From: an uncultured Dorea sp. | Lineage (GTDB): Bacteria; Bacillota; Clostridia; Lachnospirales; Lachnospiraceae | Length of the DNA stretch: 62,481 nucleotides | NCBI RefSeq assembly: GCF_934294775.1 | Contig: NZ_CAKRAH010000013.1 | Span: forward strand, 1 to 62,481 | Reading direction: 5' to 3' | Shown: one piece after another, positions 7,242 through 15,433 of the stretch | Position numbering within the stretch: the stretch's first letter is position 1 | How the letters are laid out: every line of letters starts with the position of its first letter | Made by a program: the position numbers and the translations under genes | The notes under the pieces: generated by a model | What the model saw: only the letters and a program-made list of their open reading frames with translations | Database searches by the model: none | What the model was told of the DNA's origin: nothing

Positions 7242-8747
7242 TTAGTTTTTGTAAATGGTTGTGTTAGGAGCAGGTACGGAATTGTCTCCTTTTGCCTTTC
7301 TCCAGATGATACTTGCCGGGATACCAATTACCAGTGATACTACAATTGAAATGATTGAGTATGACCAAATTGATACGTGATCAGCAGGTACGAAGTATTT
7401 GATGTATACCATTACGCCTGATGCAACGATGAATGCACATACTGCACCAAATGTATTGGCAACCTTTGTAAATGCTCCAAGGATAAATGTTCCGATCAGG
7501 ATACCAAGTACCAGTCCCATGAATCCATTGAACCATTCGTATGCAGATTTTACTCCGCCGTTAGCCAGTACCATAGCAACTACGATTGCGAAGATACCAA
7601 CGATCAGAGATACATACTGTCCGATCTTTGTCTGTTTCTCAAAGCTTAATTCTTTCTTAGAAAGTCTTGCCTGGATATCCAGTGTCCAGCTTGATGCTAC
7701 AGAGTTCAGACCTGTAGAAAGTGTAGACTGTGCTGCTGCATAAATAGCTGCTAACAGAAGTCCTGTTACACCAACCGGAAGCTCAAATGCGATGTAAGAT
7801 GCGAAGATCTGGTCTTGAGCTGCTGCCGGTGGAAGTGTATTCTGCTGATAGAATACGTATAATCCTGTACCAATCAGATAGAATACTGTTGCGATGAAGA
7901 TTGATAATCCTCCGTTTGCAAGCATCATTTTGTTCAGTTTCTTTGTATCAGTTGTTGTTGTAAAACGCTGTACAATATCCTGGCTTGATACGTAAGATGC
8001 CATTGTATTGAATCCGGCACCAACGATCATGATGAATACGCTGTCTTTAAAAATGTTAGGGTTGAAGATCGGCTGATCTACAGCAAGGAACTTATGCTCT
8101 GTTGTCAGTGCATGTGCGATTGCTCCAAATCCACCATCTAAGTGTGCTAACAGGAAGATCAGTGCAAATGTAACACCGATCAGAAGTACAGATCCCTGGA
8201 TGAAGTCTGTCCAAAGTACGGATTTCAGACCTCCTGTGTATGAGTAAATAATAGCAATGATACCCATGATAATGATCAGTAAGTTTACGCTGATTCCAGT
8301 CAGACTTCCAAGTACCATACATGGAAGGTACATGATGATTGACATACGTCCGATCTGGTAAATGATGAACATTACAGCTCCAAGTACACGAAGTCCTTTG
8401 CTTCCGAATCTCAGTTCCAGATAATGATATGCTGTATCAATATCCAGTTTGCTGTAGATTGGCAGGAAGAATTTAATCGTGATCGGGATAGCTAACAGCA
8501 TACCAAGCTGTGCGAACCACATGATCCATGTTCCTGCGTATGAGTTTCCTGCTAATGACAGGAATGAAATCGGACTTAACAGTGTTGCAAAAATCGATAC
8601 GGAAGTTACCCACCACGGTACAGTTCCGTCTCCTTTAAAATACTCTTTTCCTTTCATTTCTTTCTTTGCGAAATGAAGGCCGGCGAACAGTACAGCCGCA
8701 AGATAAACTACTAAAATAACTAAATCTACTACGGTAAACCCTTGCAT
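7242..8747 (-). CDS. Sodium:solute symporter (SSS family), likely sialic acid transporter
   Basis: A 501-residue integral membrane protein with about 13 hydrophobic helices and SSS-family signatures: GDGTVPWWVTSVSIFATLLS near helix 2, YTGGLKSVLWTDFIQG in the middle and WFNGFMGLVLGILIG late. SSS proteins couple sodium entry to substrate uptake. Between nanA and the anomerase gene it is the evident N-acetylneuraminate importer of this locus; no TRAP or ABC sialic acid transporter is present. Start ATG at 8747 follows AAGGAG. Substrate is inferred from context. Confidence 0.9.
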   Translation of the reverse strand: MQGFTVVDLVILVVYLAAVLFAGLHFAKKEMKGKEYFKGDGTVPWWVTSVSIFATLLSPISFLSLAGNSYAGTWIMWFAQLGMLLAIPITIKFFLPIYSKLDIDTAYHYLELRFGSKGLRVLGAVMFIIYQIGRMSIIMYLPCMVLGSLTGISVNLLIIIMGIIAIIYSYTGGLKSVLWTDFIQGSVLLIGVTFALIFLLAHLDGGFGAIAHALTTEHKFLAVDQPIFNPNIFKDSVFIMIVGAGFNTMASYVSSQDIVQRFTTTTDTKKLNKMMLANGGLSIFIATVFYLIGTGLYVFYQQNTLPPAAAQDQIFASYIAFELPVGVTGLLLAAIYAAAQSTLSTGLNSVASSWTLDIQARLSKKELSFEKQTKIGQYVSLIVGIFAIVVAMVLANGGVKSAYEWFNGFMGLVLGILIGTFILGAFTKVANTFGAVCAFIVASGVMVYIKYFVPADHVSIWSYSIISIVVSLVIGIPASIIWRKAKGDNSVPAPNTTIYKN

Positions 8748-8796
8748 CGTCTCTCTCCTTACAGATATTTTTCTTTCACGTATTTTTTATATAATC

Positions 8797-9714
8797 TTAC
8801 AGATATTTAGCTTTTGCGTCGCGAACCATCTTAGCTGCTTCTTCAACGATAGCCATGTCTTCTTCTACTAATGCTGGCAGTGGCTCTCTTACTCCGCCAA
8901 GTTCCAGACCTTCGTTGATCTTTAACATAGCTTTGATCACTGCGTACATATTTCCGTGTGCAGAACACATCTTATAGATAATCTCATCACAAGCATACTG
9001 GATTTCTCTTGCTTCTTCCATCTTTCCGGCTCTTACATACTCGTCTAATTTCAGATATAATTCCGGCATAACTCCATATGTACCACCGATTGCTCCTTCA
9101 GCTCCGATGACACGTCCACTCATGAACTGCTCATCTGGTCCGTTGAAGATGATGTAGTCAGGGCCTGCTGCCTGTTTGAACATCTGGATATCCTGTACCG
9201 GCATAGAAGAGTTCTTAACACCGATTACGTTAGGATTCTTTCTCATCTCTGCGAAAAGTCCCTGTGTAAGAGCTACTCCTGCAAGCTGTGGAATGTTGTA
9301 GATTACGAAGTCTGTGTTTGGTGCTGCTGCACTGATGTCATTCCAGTACTGAGCGATTGCATACTCCGGCAGGTGGAAGTAGATCGGTGGGATTGCTGCG
9401 ATTGCATCAACTCCAAGGCTTTCTGCATGTCTTGCAAGCTCCTGGCTGTCTTTTGTGTTGTTGCATGCAACGTGTGCGATTACTGTAAGTTTTCCTTCTG
9501 CTGCTTTCATAACGTTCTCAAGGATGATCTTACGGTCTTCTACGCTCTGGTAGATACATTCTCCTGATGAACCGTTCACATATACACCTTTCACACCTTT
9601 TTCTACAAAGTATTTTGTCAGTGCCTGAACGCCTTCCGGGCTTACATTTCCTTCGTTGTCATAGCATGCATAGAATGCAGGGATTACGCCTTTGTACTTT
9701 TCAAGATTTCTCAT
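8797..9714 (-). CDS. nanA: N-acetylneuraminate lyase
   Basis: A 305-residue class I aldolase of the DapA/NanA superfamily that splits Neu5Ac into N-acetylmannosamine and pyruvate. The GSSGE motif (residues 48-52), the catalytic Tyr139 in IYNIP and the Schiff-base Lys167 in GVKNSS are all visible. It is flanked by nanE and the SSS transporter gene, which separates it from dihydrodipicolinate synthase. It is the second gene of the leftward operon. Confidence 0.94.
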   Translation of the reverse strand: MRNLEKYKGVIPAFYACYDNEGNVSPEGVQALTKYFVEKGVKGVYVNGSSGECIYQSVEDRKIILENVMKAAEGKLTVIAHVACNNTKDSQELARHAESLGVDAIAAIPPIYFHLPEYAIAQYWNDISAAAPNTDFVIYNIPQLAGVALTQGLFAEMRKNPNVIGVKNSSMPVQDIQMFKQAAGPDYIIFNGPDEQFMSGRVIGAEGAIGGTYGVMPELYLKLDEYVRAGKMEEAREIQYACDEIIYKMCSAHGNMYAVIKAMLKINEGLELGGVREPLPALVEEDMAIVEEAAKMVRDAKAKYL

Positions 9715-9785
9715 TGTTTCTTTCTCCTTTTCTTATTGAATTTATTTTTGTTATTATGTGTGATATTTTATAAATCCTTTCGGAA

Positions 9786-10475
9786 TTATCTTTCCATTTC
9801 TTCTACAAATGATTTTGTGATCAGCTGTGGTCTTGTGATGATAGAACCAACAACAACGCTGTATGCACCAAGCTCAATCACATGTTTTGCTTTTTCCGGT
9901 GTATTGATGTTACCTTCTGCAATCACTCTGTGTTTTGCTTTTGCAACAATCTTTCTTAAGATTTCGAAATCATTTGCCTCGATCTTATCGCCTTTGCTCT
10001 GCTCTGTGTAACCAACCATTGTAGTTCCGATGAAGTCAAATCCAAGTTCGTCAGCATGCAGTGCTTCTTCTACTGTAGAGCAGTCTGCCATGAATAACTG
10101 ATCCGGATATTTTGCTTTTACTTCTTTGAAGAACTCATCCAGTGTCTTTCCACCAGGTCTCTTAGAAATAGTAGCGTCCATTGCGATGATCTCCGGCTTA
10201 ACTTCCATAAGCTCTTCGATTTCTTTCATTGTTGGTGTAATGTAGATATCGCTGTCATCATAATCTCTTTTTACGATTCCGATGATCGGAAGATCAACCT
10301 GTGACTGGATTTCCTTGATATCTTCTTTTGTATTTGCACGAATTCCACTTGCACCCCCCTGCTTTGCAGCCAGTGCCATTCTTCCCATAATGAATGAAGA
10401 ATGTAATGGTTCATTCGGTAATGCCTGACATGATACGATTAATTTTCCTTTCAGATTTTCAACTTTCTGATTCAT
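9786..10475 (-). CDS. nanE: N-acylglucosamine-6-phosphate 2-epimerase (ManNAc-6-P epimerase)
   Basis: A 229-residue TIM-barrel enzyme converting ManNAc-6-P to GlcNAc-6-P. NanE features include LIVSCQALPNEPLH at the start, GASGIRANT, IVKRDY, the DCSTVEEA block and VVVGSIITRP phosphate-binding end. The start at 10475 follows AAGGAGGG at about 9 bases. It is the first gene of the leftward sialic acid operon and is preceded by a TTGAAA/TATACT promoter. Confidence 0.95.
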   Translation of the reverse strand: MNQKVENLKGKLIVSCQALPNEPLHSSFIMGRMALAAKQGGASGIRANTKEDIKEIQSQVDLPIIGIVKRDYDDSDIYITPTMKEIEELMEVKPEIIAMDATISKRPGGKTLDEFFKEVKAKYPDQLFMADCSTVEEALHADELGFDFIGTTMVGYTEQSKGDKIEANDFEILRKIVAKAKHRVIAEGNINTPEKAKHVIELGAYSVVVGSIITRPQLITKSFVEEMER

Positions 10476-10504
10476 TATTTTGTTCCCTCCTTCGTTCTGC
10501 AATT

Positions 10505-10533
10505 AGTATATTCTTCTTCGATTGTATTTTCAA
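10505..10533 (-). promoter_or_regulatory. Promoter of the nan operon
   Basis: On the minus strand TTGAAA (10533-10528) and TATACT (10510-10505) are separated by exactly 17 bases and lie 30 bases before the nanE ATG. A TTGAAA..TTTCA dyad lies just upstream at 10549-10573. Confidence 0.75.
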
Positions 10534-10548
10534 GTGTCTTTGTCGTTC

Positions 10549-10573
10549 TTGAAAATTCTTTCATTCTTTTCAA
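10549..10573. promoter_or_regulatory. Putative RpiR operator 1
   Basis: TTGAAAATTCTTTCA at 10549-10563, extended by TTTTCAA at 10567-10573, so that TTGAAAA and TTTTCAA form 7-bp arms. It shares the TTGAAA..TTTCA pattern with the two dyads near the nagB promoter and lies just upstream of the nan -35 box. Confidence 0.5.
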
Positions 10574-10611
10574 TCTTCATCGCTATTTCAGACTATTTGC
10601 AGTCTTCGTTT

Positions 10612-10628
10612 TTGTGCACATTGCACAA
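10612..10628. promoter_or_regulatory. Inverted repeat in the nan/nagB control region
   Basis: TTGTGC and GCACAA form a 6-bp dyad with a 5-base spacer midway between the two divergent promoters. It does not match the TTGAAA pattern and may be the site of a second regulator. Confidence 0.3.
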
Positions 10629-10651
10629 TTCCAGGTTGTTTCTTTCCAGTT

Positions 10652-10667
10652 TTGAAAGTACTTTCAA
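10652..10667. promoter_or_regulatory. Putative RpiR operator 2
   Basis: TTGAAAGTACTTTCAA is a perfect 16-base palindrome lying upstream of the nagB promoter and sharing its half-site TTGAAA with the dyads at 10549 and 10683. Confidence 0.6.
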
Positions 10668-10682
10668 CTTGTGCAGTTTTAC

Positions 10683-10710
10683 TTGAAAATTCATTTTCAA
10701 TGTATATACT
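10683..10710 (+). promoter_or_regulatory. nagB promoter overlapped by putative RpiR operator 3
   Basis: TTGAAA (10683-10688) and TATACT (10705-10710) with a 16-base spacer. TTGAAAAT-TC-ATTTTCAA (10683-10700) is a perfect 8-bp-arm dyad covering the -35 box and most of the spacer, the position expected of a repressor operator. Confidence 0.7.
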
Positions 10711-10754
10711 GATATTCAGAAAGAAAAAACATATAATAAGAAAGGTTGATAATT

Positions 10755-11486
10755 ATGGTACTTTATAAAGCAAAAAACTATCAGGATATGAGTAGAAAAG
10801 CAGCAAATATTATTTCTGCACAGATTATTATGAAACCAAACTGTGTACTTGGTCTTGCAACTGGTTCTTCACCGGTTGGAACTTATAAACAGCTGATCGA
10901 ATGGTATAATAAGGGAGATCTTGATTTTTCCCATGTTACGAGTGTGAACCTTGATGAATACAAGGGACTCAGCCCTGAAAATGACCAGAGCTACAGATAT
11001 TTTATGAATACAAATCTTTTTGACCATGTCAATATCGATAAGACACGTACTTTTGTTCCAAACGGACTGGAAGCAGATTCCGATAAAGCATGTAAAGAAT
11101 ATAATGAGATCATCCGCAACCAGGGCGGTATCGATCTTCAGCTTCTTGGACTTGGTCATAATGGACACATCGGATTCAATGAGCCGGGTGCTGCTTTTGA
11201 AAAAGAAACACATTGTGTGGATCTGACTGAAAGTACAATCGAAGCTAATAAGCGTTTCTTTGAATCTGAGGATGATGTTCCAAGACAGGCTTATACGATG
11301 GGTATTAAGAATATTATGCAGGCTAAGAAGATCCTGGTTGTTGTAAGTGGGGAAGATAAGGCTGACATCTTAAAAGAAGTGTTATATGGACCGATTACTC
11401 CGGAGGTTCCTGCTTCTATTCTTCAGTTACATAATGATGTTACGATTGTGGCTGATGAGGCGGCACTTAGTAAGATTGATAAGTAA
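10755..11486 (+). CDS. nagB: Glucosamine-6-phosphate deaminase
   Basis: A 243-residue isomerase-deaminase producing fructose-6-P and ammonia from glucosamine-6-P, the last step from sialic acid to glycolysis. Motifs: LATGSSPVGTYK phosphate loop, the catalytic Asp in NLDEYKGL and the catalytic His in GLGHNGHIGFNEPG. The ATG at 10755 follows AAAGG by 9 bases; the TTG at 10746 is too close to it. It is divergent from the nan operon and shares the regulatory region, so the two halves are probably co-regulated. Confidence 0.96.
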   Translation: MVLYKAKNYQDMSRKAANIISAQIIMKPNCVLGLATGSSPVGTYKQLIEWYNKGDLDFSHVTSVNLDEYKGLSPENDQSYRYFMNTNLFDHVNIDKTRTFVPNGLEADSDKACKEYNEIIRNQGGIDLQLLGLGHNGHIGFNEPGAAFEKETHCVDLTESTIEANKRFFESEDDVPRQAYTMGIKNIMQAKKILVVVSGEDKADILKEVLYGPITPEVPASILQLHNDVTIVADEAALSKIDK

Positions 11487-11514
11487 TAGTAATTTATATG
11501 TTCTTTTGTAGGAC

Positions 11515-11646
11515 GCTGTTGCATTCCTGAAGTTTGTGATGAAAAAGAACCCTATATATGTGAAACGACAACGCTCCCGTTGGTCAATGTTGTCTTATTC
11601 ACATATATAGGGTTCTTTTTCTGCGTTAAGCTGGTTTTGCAACAGC
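11515..11646. repeat. Nested fold-back element between convergent nagB and lgt
   Basis: The 310 bases between nagB and lgt hold a nested inverted repeat. Outer arms GCTGTTGCA (11515-11523) and TGCAACAGC (11638-11646); inner 23-base perfect arms at 11542-11564 and 11598-11620, running from AAAAAGAACCC to GGGTTCTTTTT; and a third level, GACAAC/GTTGTC, in the loop. The T-rich right arm makes it a strong bidirectional terminator for the convergent genes. The outer arms also resemble the ends of a small fold-back or MITE-like element. Nothing else was seen in the gap. Confidence 0.8.
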
Positions 11647-11796
11647 TGGGTCAATAACGCTATCGTTATAATTTGATTTCTATGACATAGCAATCTTACT
11701 GGATGGGTGCCGTAAGCTTATAGTGTGGATTCTCCGGGTCACTGTTGGTATTTTTTTGGTTCTATGATGTAGCTTCTCCGGATTGATGTTGGTATT

Positions 11797-12678
11797 TTAC
11801 TTTTTCTGTGGTGTGGCTTTTTGTGAGACTGCTGCTTTTTTTCGACCCACTATAATCAGGATGGCTGATACTACTACGATTGTGCCGGCCAGTAACTGTG
11901 ATACTGGGAAGCCGATTTTTGGAAGCAGTAACTGGTCGGTTCTTAAGCCTTCGATCCAGACTCTTCCTAAGCCGTAGCCCAGGAGATATACCAGGAATAC
12001 TTCTCCGTCGAATTTTTTATGTTTGCGGTACAAAAGCATGATGATCAGGACCATCAGGCACCACATGGATTCGTAAAGGTAGGTAGGGTGTACCTGGATA
12101 TAGGTGACTCCTTTTACGGTCTCTGCGTGGTTCCACATCTTGGTGGTGATGTCTGAGCTTCTGACTGCATCTACCGGAAGGCGCATGGCGAACAGACCGT
12201 CTGTGTATTCGCCAAACGCTTCCCTGTTGAAGAAGTTGCCCCATCTTCCGATCATCTGACCTGTGATCAAGCCGAATCCACCGGTGTCAAATAACAGATA
12301 CGGGGATAAGCCCTTTATCTTTGCAAATACGAATACGACGATGATTGCTGTAATAACACCACCGTAAATGGCAAGTCCGCCCTGTCGGATGTTAATGATG
12401 CTTTTGATATCTCCTTTATACATATCCCAGGAAAAGATGACGTAATAAGCTCTGGCACCTATGATGGAAAAAATGACTCCATATACTGCCAGATCATAAT
12501 AGTCTTCTACTTTCTGATGTGTACGCTTTGCTTCCATGACGGCCATCATAAGTCCGGCCAGGATTCCTACGCCTATGATCATTCCATAATATGCAATATC
12601 AAATCCGAATACCGTAATATGATCTCCGACAGATTTCAGATGAATTCCCAGATTGGGAAAATCAATCGTTCTGTGCAT
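11797..12678 (-). CDS. lgt: Prolipoprotein diacylglyceryl transferase
   Basis: A 293-residue polytopic membrane enzyme that attaches diacylglycerol from phosphatidylglycerol to the lipobox cysteine of prolipoproteins. The Lgt signature GRWGNFFNREAFG and the IRQGGLAIYGGV segment are present, with about seven hydrophobic helices. The start at 12678 follows a GGGGG run. It would modify the two lipoprotein binding proteins encoded at 46882 and 56679. It lies 18 bases downstream of ychF and probably shares its transcript. Confidence 0.95.
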   Translation of the reverse strand: MHRTIDFPNLGIHLKSVGDHITVFGFDIAYYGMIIGVGILAGLMMAVMEAKRTHQKVEDYYDLAVYGVIFSIIGARAYYVIFSWDMYKGDIKSIINIRQGGLAIYGGVITAIIVVFVFAKIKGLSPYLLFDTGGFGLITGQMIGRWGNFFNREAFGEYTDGLFAMRLPVDAVRSSDITTKMWNHAETVKGVTYIQVHPTYLYESMWCLMVLIIMLLYRKHKKFDGEVFLVYLLGYGLGRVWIEGLRTDQLLLPKIGFPVSQLLAGTIVVVSAILIIVGRKKAAVSQKATPQKK

Positions 12679-12696
12679 GATACTGCCCCCGTTTTC

Positions 12697-13797
12697 TTAT
12701 ACATTAAAGCGGAACAGCATGATATCTCCGTCTTTTACTACATAGTCTTTTCCTTCCAGACGGATCAGACCTTTTTCTTTGGCTGCTGTGTGGCTTCCGC
12801 ATGCGATCAGATCGTCATAAGATACAACCTCTGCACGGATGAATCCTCTTTCAAAGTCAGAGTGGATCTTTCCTGCTGCCTGTGGTGCTTTTGTTCCTTC
12901 TGTGATTGTCCATGCACGTACTTCAGGCTCTCCGGCTGTCAGGTAGCTGATAAGACCAAGTAATTTATAACTTGCTTTGATCAGTTTCTCCAGACCGGAT
13001 TCTTCTAATCCAAGATCCTCTAAGAACATCTTCTTCTCATCATCGTCAAGCTCTGAAATCTCTGCTTCAATCTCTGCACATACTACGAATACTTCGCTCT
13101 GCTCTCCCTTGGCATATTCGCGAACAGCCTGTACTCCTTCATTGTTAGCTGCATCATCTGCCAGATCATCTTCTGCTACATTTGCTGCATAGATAACTGG
13201 CTTGTATGTCAGCAGATTGTAGCTTTCCAGCCATGCCTGTTCTTCCTCATCGTCTACATCTTCAAATGTCTTCGCAAGCTTTCCGTCTTCCAGATGTGCT
13301 TTGATCTTATTCAGAAGTGCAAGTTCTTTTGCTGCAGATTTATCATTTCTTGCAACTTTAGAAACTTTGGAAATTCTTCTTTCCAGGATCTCAAGATCTG
13401 AGAAAATCAGCTCTAAGTTAATTGTCTCGATATCACGGAGCGGATTGATACTTCCATCTACGTGTACAATATTGCTGTTTTCAAAACATCTTACTACATG
13501 TACAATCGCATCTACTTCACGAATATTTGCAAGGAACTGGTTTCCAAGTCCTTCTCCTTTGGATGCTCCTTTTACAAGTCCTGCGATATCAACGAACTCG
13601 ATTGCTGCAGGGATAATCTTCTTTGTATGATACATCTCTCCCAGTACATTTAATCTCTCATCTGGTACAGTTACAACACCTACGTTCGGGTCGATCGTAC
13701 AGAATGGATAGTTTGCTGATTCTGCTCCTGCCTTTGTAAGTGAATTAAAAAGAGTACTTTTCCCTACATTTGGTAATCCGACAATACCTAATTTCAT
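12697..13797 (-). CDS. ychF: Ribosome-binding ATPase YchF (Obg family)
   Basis: A 366-residue Obg-family P-loop protein: G1 GLPNVGKSTLFN at the N-terminus, DIAGLVKGASKGEG (G2/G3 region), a central coiled coil and the C-terminal TGS domain ending in KDGDIMLFRFNV. YchF binds ATP rather than GTP and associates with ribosomes. Full length for the family. It is transcribed from a promoter 200 bases upstream, giving a long structured leader, and is followed by lgt. Confidence 0.95.
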   Translation of the reverse strand: MKLGIVGLPNVGKSTLFNSLTKAGAESANYPFCTIDPNVGVVTVPDERLNVLGEMYHTKKIIPAAIEFVDIAGLVKGASKGEGLGNQFLANIREVDAIVHVVRCFENSNIVHVDGSINPLRDIETINLELIFSDLEILERRISKVSKVARNDKSAAKELALLNKIKAHLEDGKLAKTFEDVDDEEEQAWLESYNLLTYKPVIYAANVAEDDLADDAANNEGVQAVREYAKGEQSEVFVVCAEIEAEISELDDDEKKMFLEDLGLEESGLEKLIKASYKLLGLISYLTAGEPEVRAWTITEGTKAPQAAGKIHSDFERGFIRAEVVSYDDLIACGSHTAAKEKGLIRLEGKDYVVKDGDIMLFRFNV

Positions 13798-13831
13798 TTT
13801 TTTATTTCCTCCTATTTTTCAGGGATTTCTA

Positions 13832-13933
13832 GTAATGGTTACACCATTTTCACGCCATTACATATGGTACAAAAAACCTGATTAATATTGATTTTCTAAA
13901 CTATTTTCTTTCTATGCTTTTATATACATAGAA
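13832..13933 (-). promoter_or_regulatory. Structured leader upstream of ychF
   Basis: The 318-base gap between thiN and ychF contains the ychF promoter and a leader of about 200 bases. The leader holds an inverted repeat TAATGG/CCATTA near 13832-13860 and a hairpin TTCTATG/CATAGAA at about 13909-13933. No known riboswitch was recognised. Confidence 0.4.
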
Positions 13934-13981
13934 ATGATTCTCTGTATCTTATCATCTTTCTTCGAAGATGTGACAAAAAAA

Positions 13982-14029
13982 TCTTAACACAGTATTTGAT
14001 ATTATACCATGTTAAGACTTCTTTGTGAA
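13982..14029 (-). promoter_or_regulatory. ychF promoter inside an inverted repeat
   Basis: On the minus strand TTCACA (14029-14024), a 17-base spacer and TATAAT (14006-14001). The -10 box is framed by the 8-bp inverted repeat TCTTAACA/TGTTAAGA (14017-14010 and 13989-13982), an operator-like arrangement. Confidence 0.7.
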
Positions 14030-14115
14030 TATTTTGCTCAAAATTCTCTTGTGAAAATTAATGTGTGCCTAAAAACTGCTTTCTGTAAGATATATGCCAC
14101 AGTTTATGACAGTTT

Positions 14116-14775
14116 TTATCTGTCTTTCGTCTCCATAAGGATTACAATTCCATTCATAAAGCTGATGGTTACATCATCTTCTAAGAATTTGTTGCTGACA
14201 CACAGGCTGTCATACGGTGTTAATGTATGATTTGTAAGTGGATATTTGGCTCCTTTTATATTAAAGCCAAAGACCTCTTCTCCCAGTGGGAAAACAGAAA
14301 AATAAGGGCCATAAGTTTCTCCCTTTTTCAGGTGCGTCTCACCGCCTCCGATCAGTCGGATCTTATTCTGGCTGTCCATGATGACTGCATCTATTCCTGC
14401 TTTAAACGGAATTGCAAGACTCTGTACATTTGCCCAGAGATGATCGATACGGCCTCCGGTCGCACCAAGGATCAGTATCTCTTTTCCTCCGAGTGTCATC
14501 GCAAGTCTGATTGCAATCTCTGTATCTGATGCATCTTTTACGGGATTAAATTCCCGGATCGGTACATTTGTCTCATTGCGGTAGTAATCACCAATTTCTT
14601 TTTTTACGCTGTCAAAATCTCCCACGATATAATTCGGCAGGATCTGATGCGCATAAAGGAATTCCATCCCTCTGTCTACACCGATCACATACTGTTTTTC
14701 TTCTTCTGCCAGAACAGATAATACAAATTCCTCATTCAGTTCCCCACCGCTGATAATTACAATTCTCTTACTCAT
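14116..14775 (-). CDS. thiN: Thiamine diphosphokinase
   Basis: A 219-residue ThiN-type pyrophosphokinase making thiamine diphosphate from thiamine and ATP. Typical features are the N-terminal VIISGGELN, GVDRGMEFL, VGDFDSVKKE and LGATGGRIDHLWAN. It is the last gene of the long murE-to-thiN unit and its start overlaps the rpe stop by 8 bases, so the two are translationally coupled. This position after rsgA-rpe is the normal Firmicute order. Confidence 0.94.
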   Translation of the reverse strand: MSKRIVIISGGELNEEFVLSVLAEEEKQYVIGVDRGMEFLYAHQILPNYIVGDFDSVKKEIGDYYRNETNVPIREFNPVKDASDTEIAIRLAMTLGGKEILILGATGGRIDHLWANVQSLAIPFKAGIDAVIMDSQNKIRLIGGGETHLKKGETYGPYFSVFPLGEEVFGFNIKGAKYPLTNHTLTPYDSLCVSNKFLEDDVTISFMNGIVILMETKDR

Positions 14776-15433
14776 AGTTTTTCAGTATCTCCATGAATTT
14801 TGCAGTATTTTCTCCTGCATCACCTTTGAACACCGCAGAACCGGCAACAATCACATTGGCACCCGCGTCCAGTACTTCTCTGACATTGTCTACGTAAATA
14901 CCACCATCAACCTGAATGTCTGTCTCAAGGCCTTTTTCAATCAGCATGGTACGGATTGTACGGATCTTATCCAGTGATTCCGGAATGAATTTCTGTCCGC
15001 CGAATCCAGGATGTACACTCATCACCAGGATCATGTCTACCTCGCCCAGATACGGTGCAAGTTCTTTTGCGTCTGTCTCCGGATTGATTGAAATACCAAC
15101 TTTCATGCCACATTCACGGATCTTATCCAAAGTAGCTTTCACGTCTTCACATGCTTCCAGATGTACTGTAACAGAATCTGCTCCTGCTTTCTGAAATGCT
15201 TCTACATAGCGGATTGGTTCCTGTACCATCAGATGCGCATCCATGAACTGCTCTGTTGCATCATGAATAGATGCCAGAACAGGCATACCGAATGAAATAC
15301 TTGGTACAAACATTCCGTCCATTACATCAAAGTGAATGTACTTTGCCCCATTTTCCTCCGTTTTTTTCATTTCCTGACCTAAAACCTTGAAATCTGCCGC
15401 CAGTATTGACGGTGCTAATACATAGTTCATCAA
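14768..15433 (-). CDS. rpe: Ribulose-phosphate 3-epimerase
   Basis: A 221-residue TIM-barrel enzyme of the pentose phosphate pathway interconverting ribulose-5-P and xylulose-5-P. Signatures: HFDVMDGMFVPSISFG (metal ligands His and Asp), MSVHPGFGGQKF and the phosphate-binding VAGSAVFKG near the end. It directly abuts rsgA upstream and overlaps thiN downstream. Confidence 0.96.
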   Translation of the reverse strand: MMNYVLAPSILAADFKVLGQEMKKTEENGAKYIHFDVMDGMFVPSISFGMPVLASIHDATEQFMDAHLMVQEPIRYVEAFQKAGADSVTVHLEACEDVKATLDKIRECGMKVGISINPETDAKELAPYLGEVDMILVMSVHPGFGGQKFIPESLDKIRTIRTMLIEKGLETDIQVDGGIYVDNVREVLDAGANVIVAGSAVFKGDAGENTAKFMEILKNYE

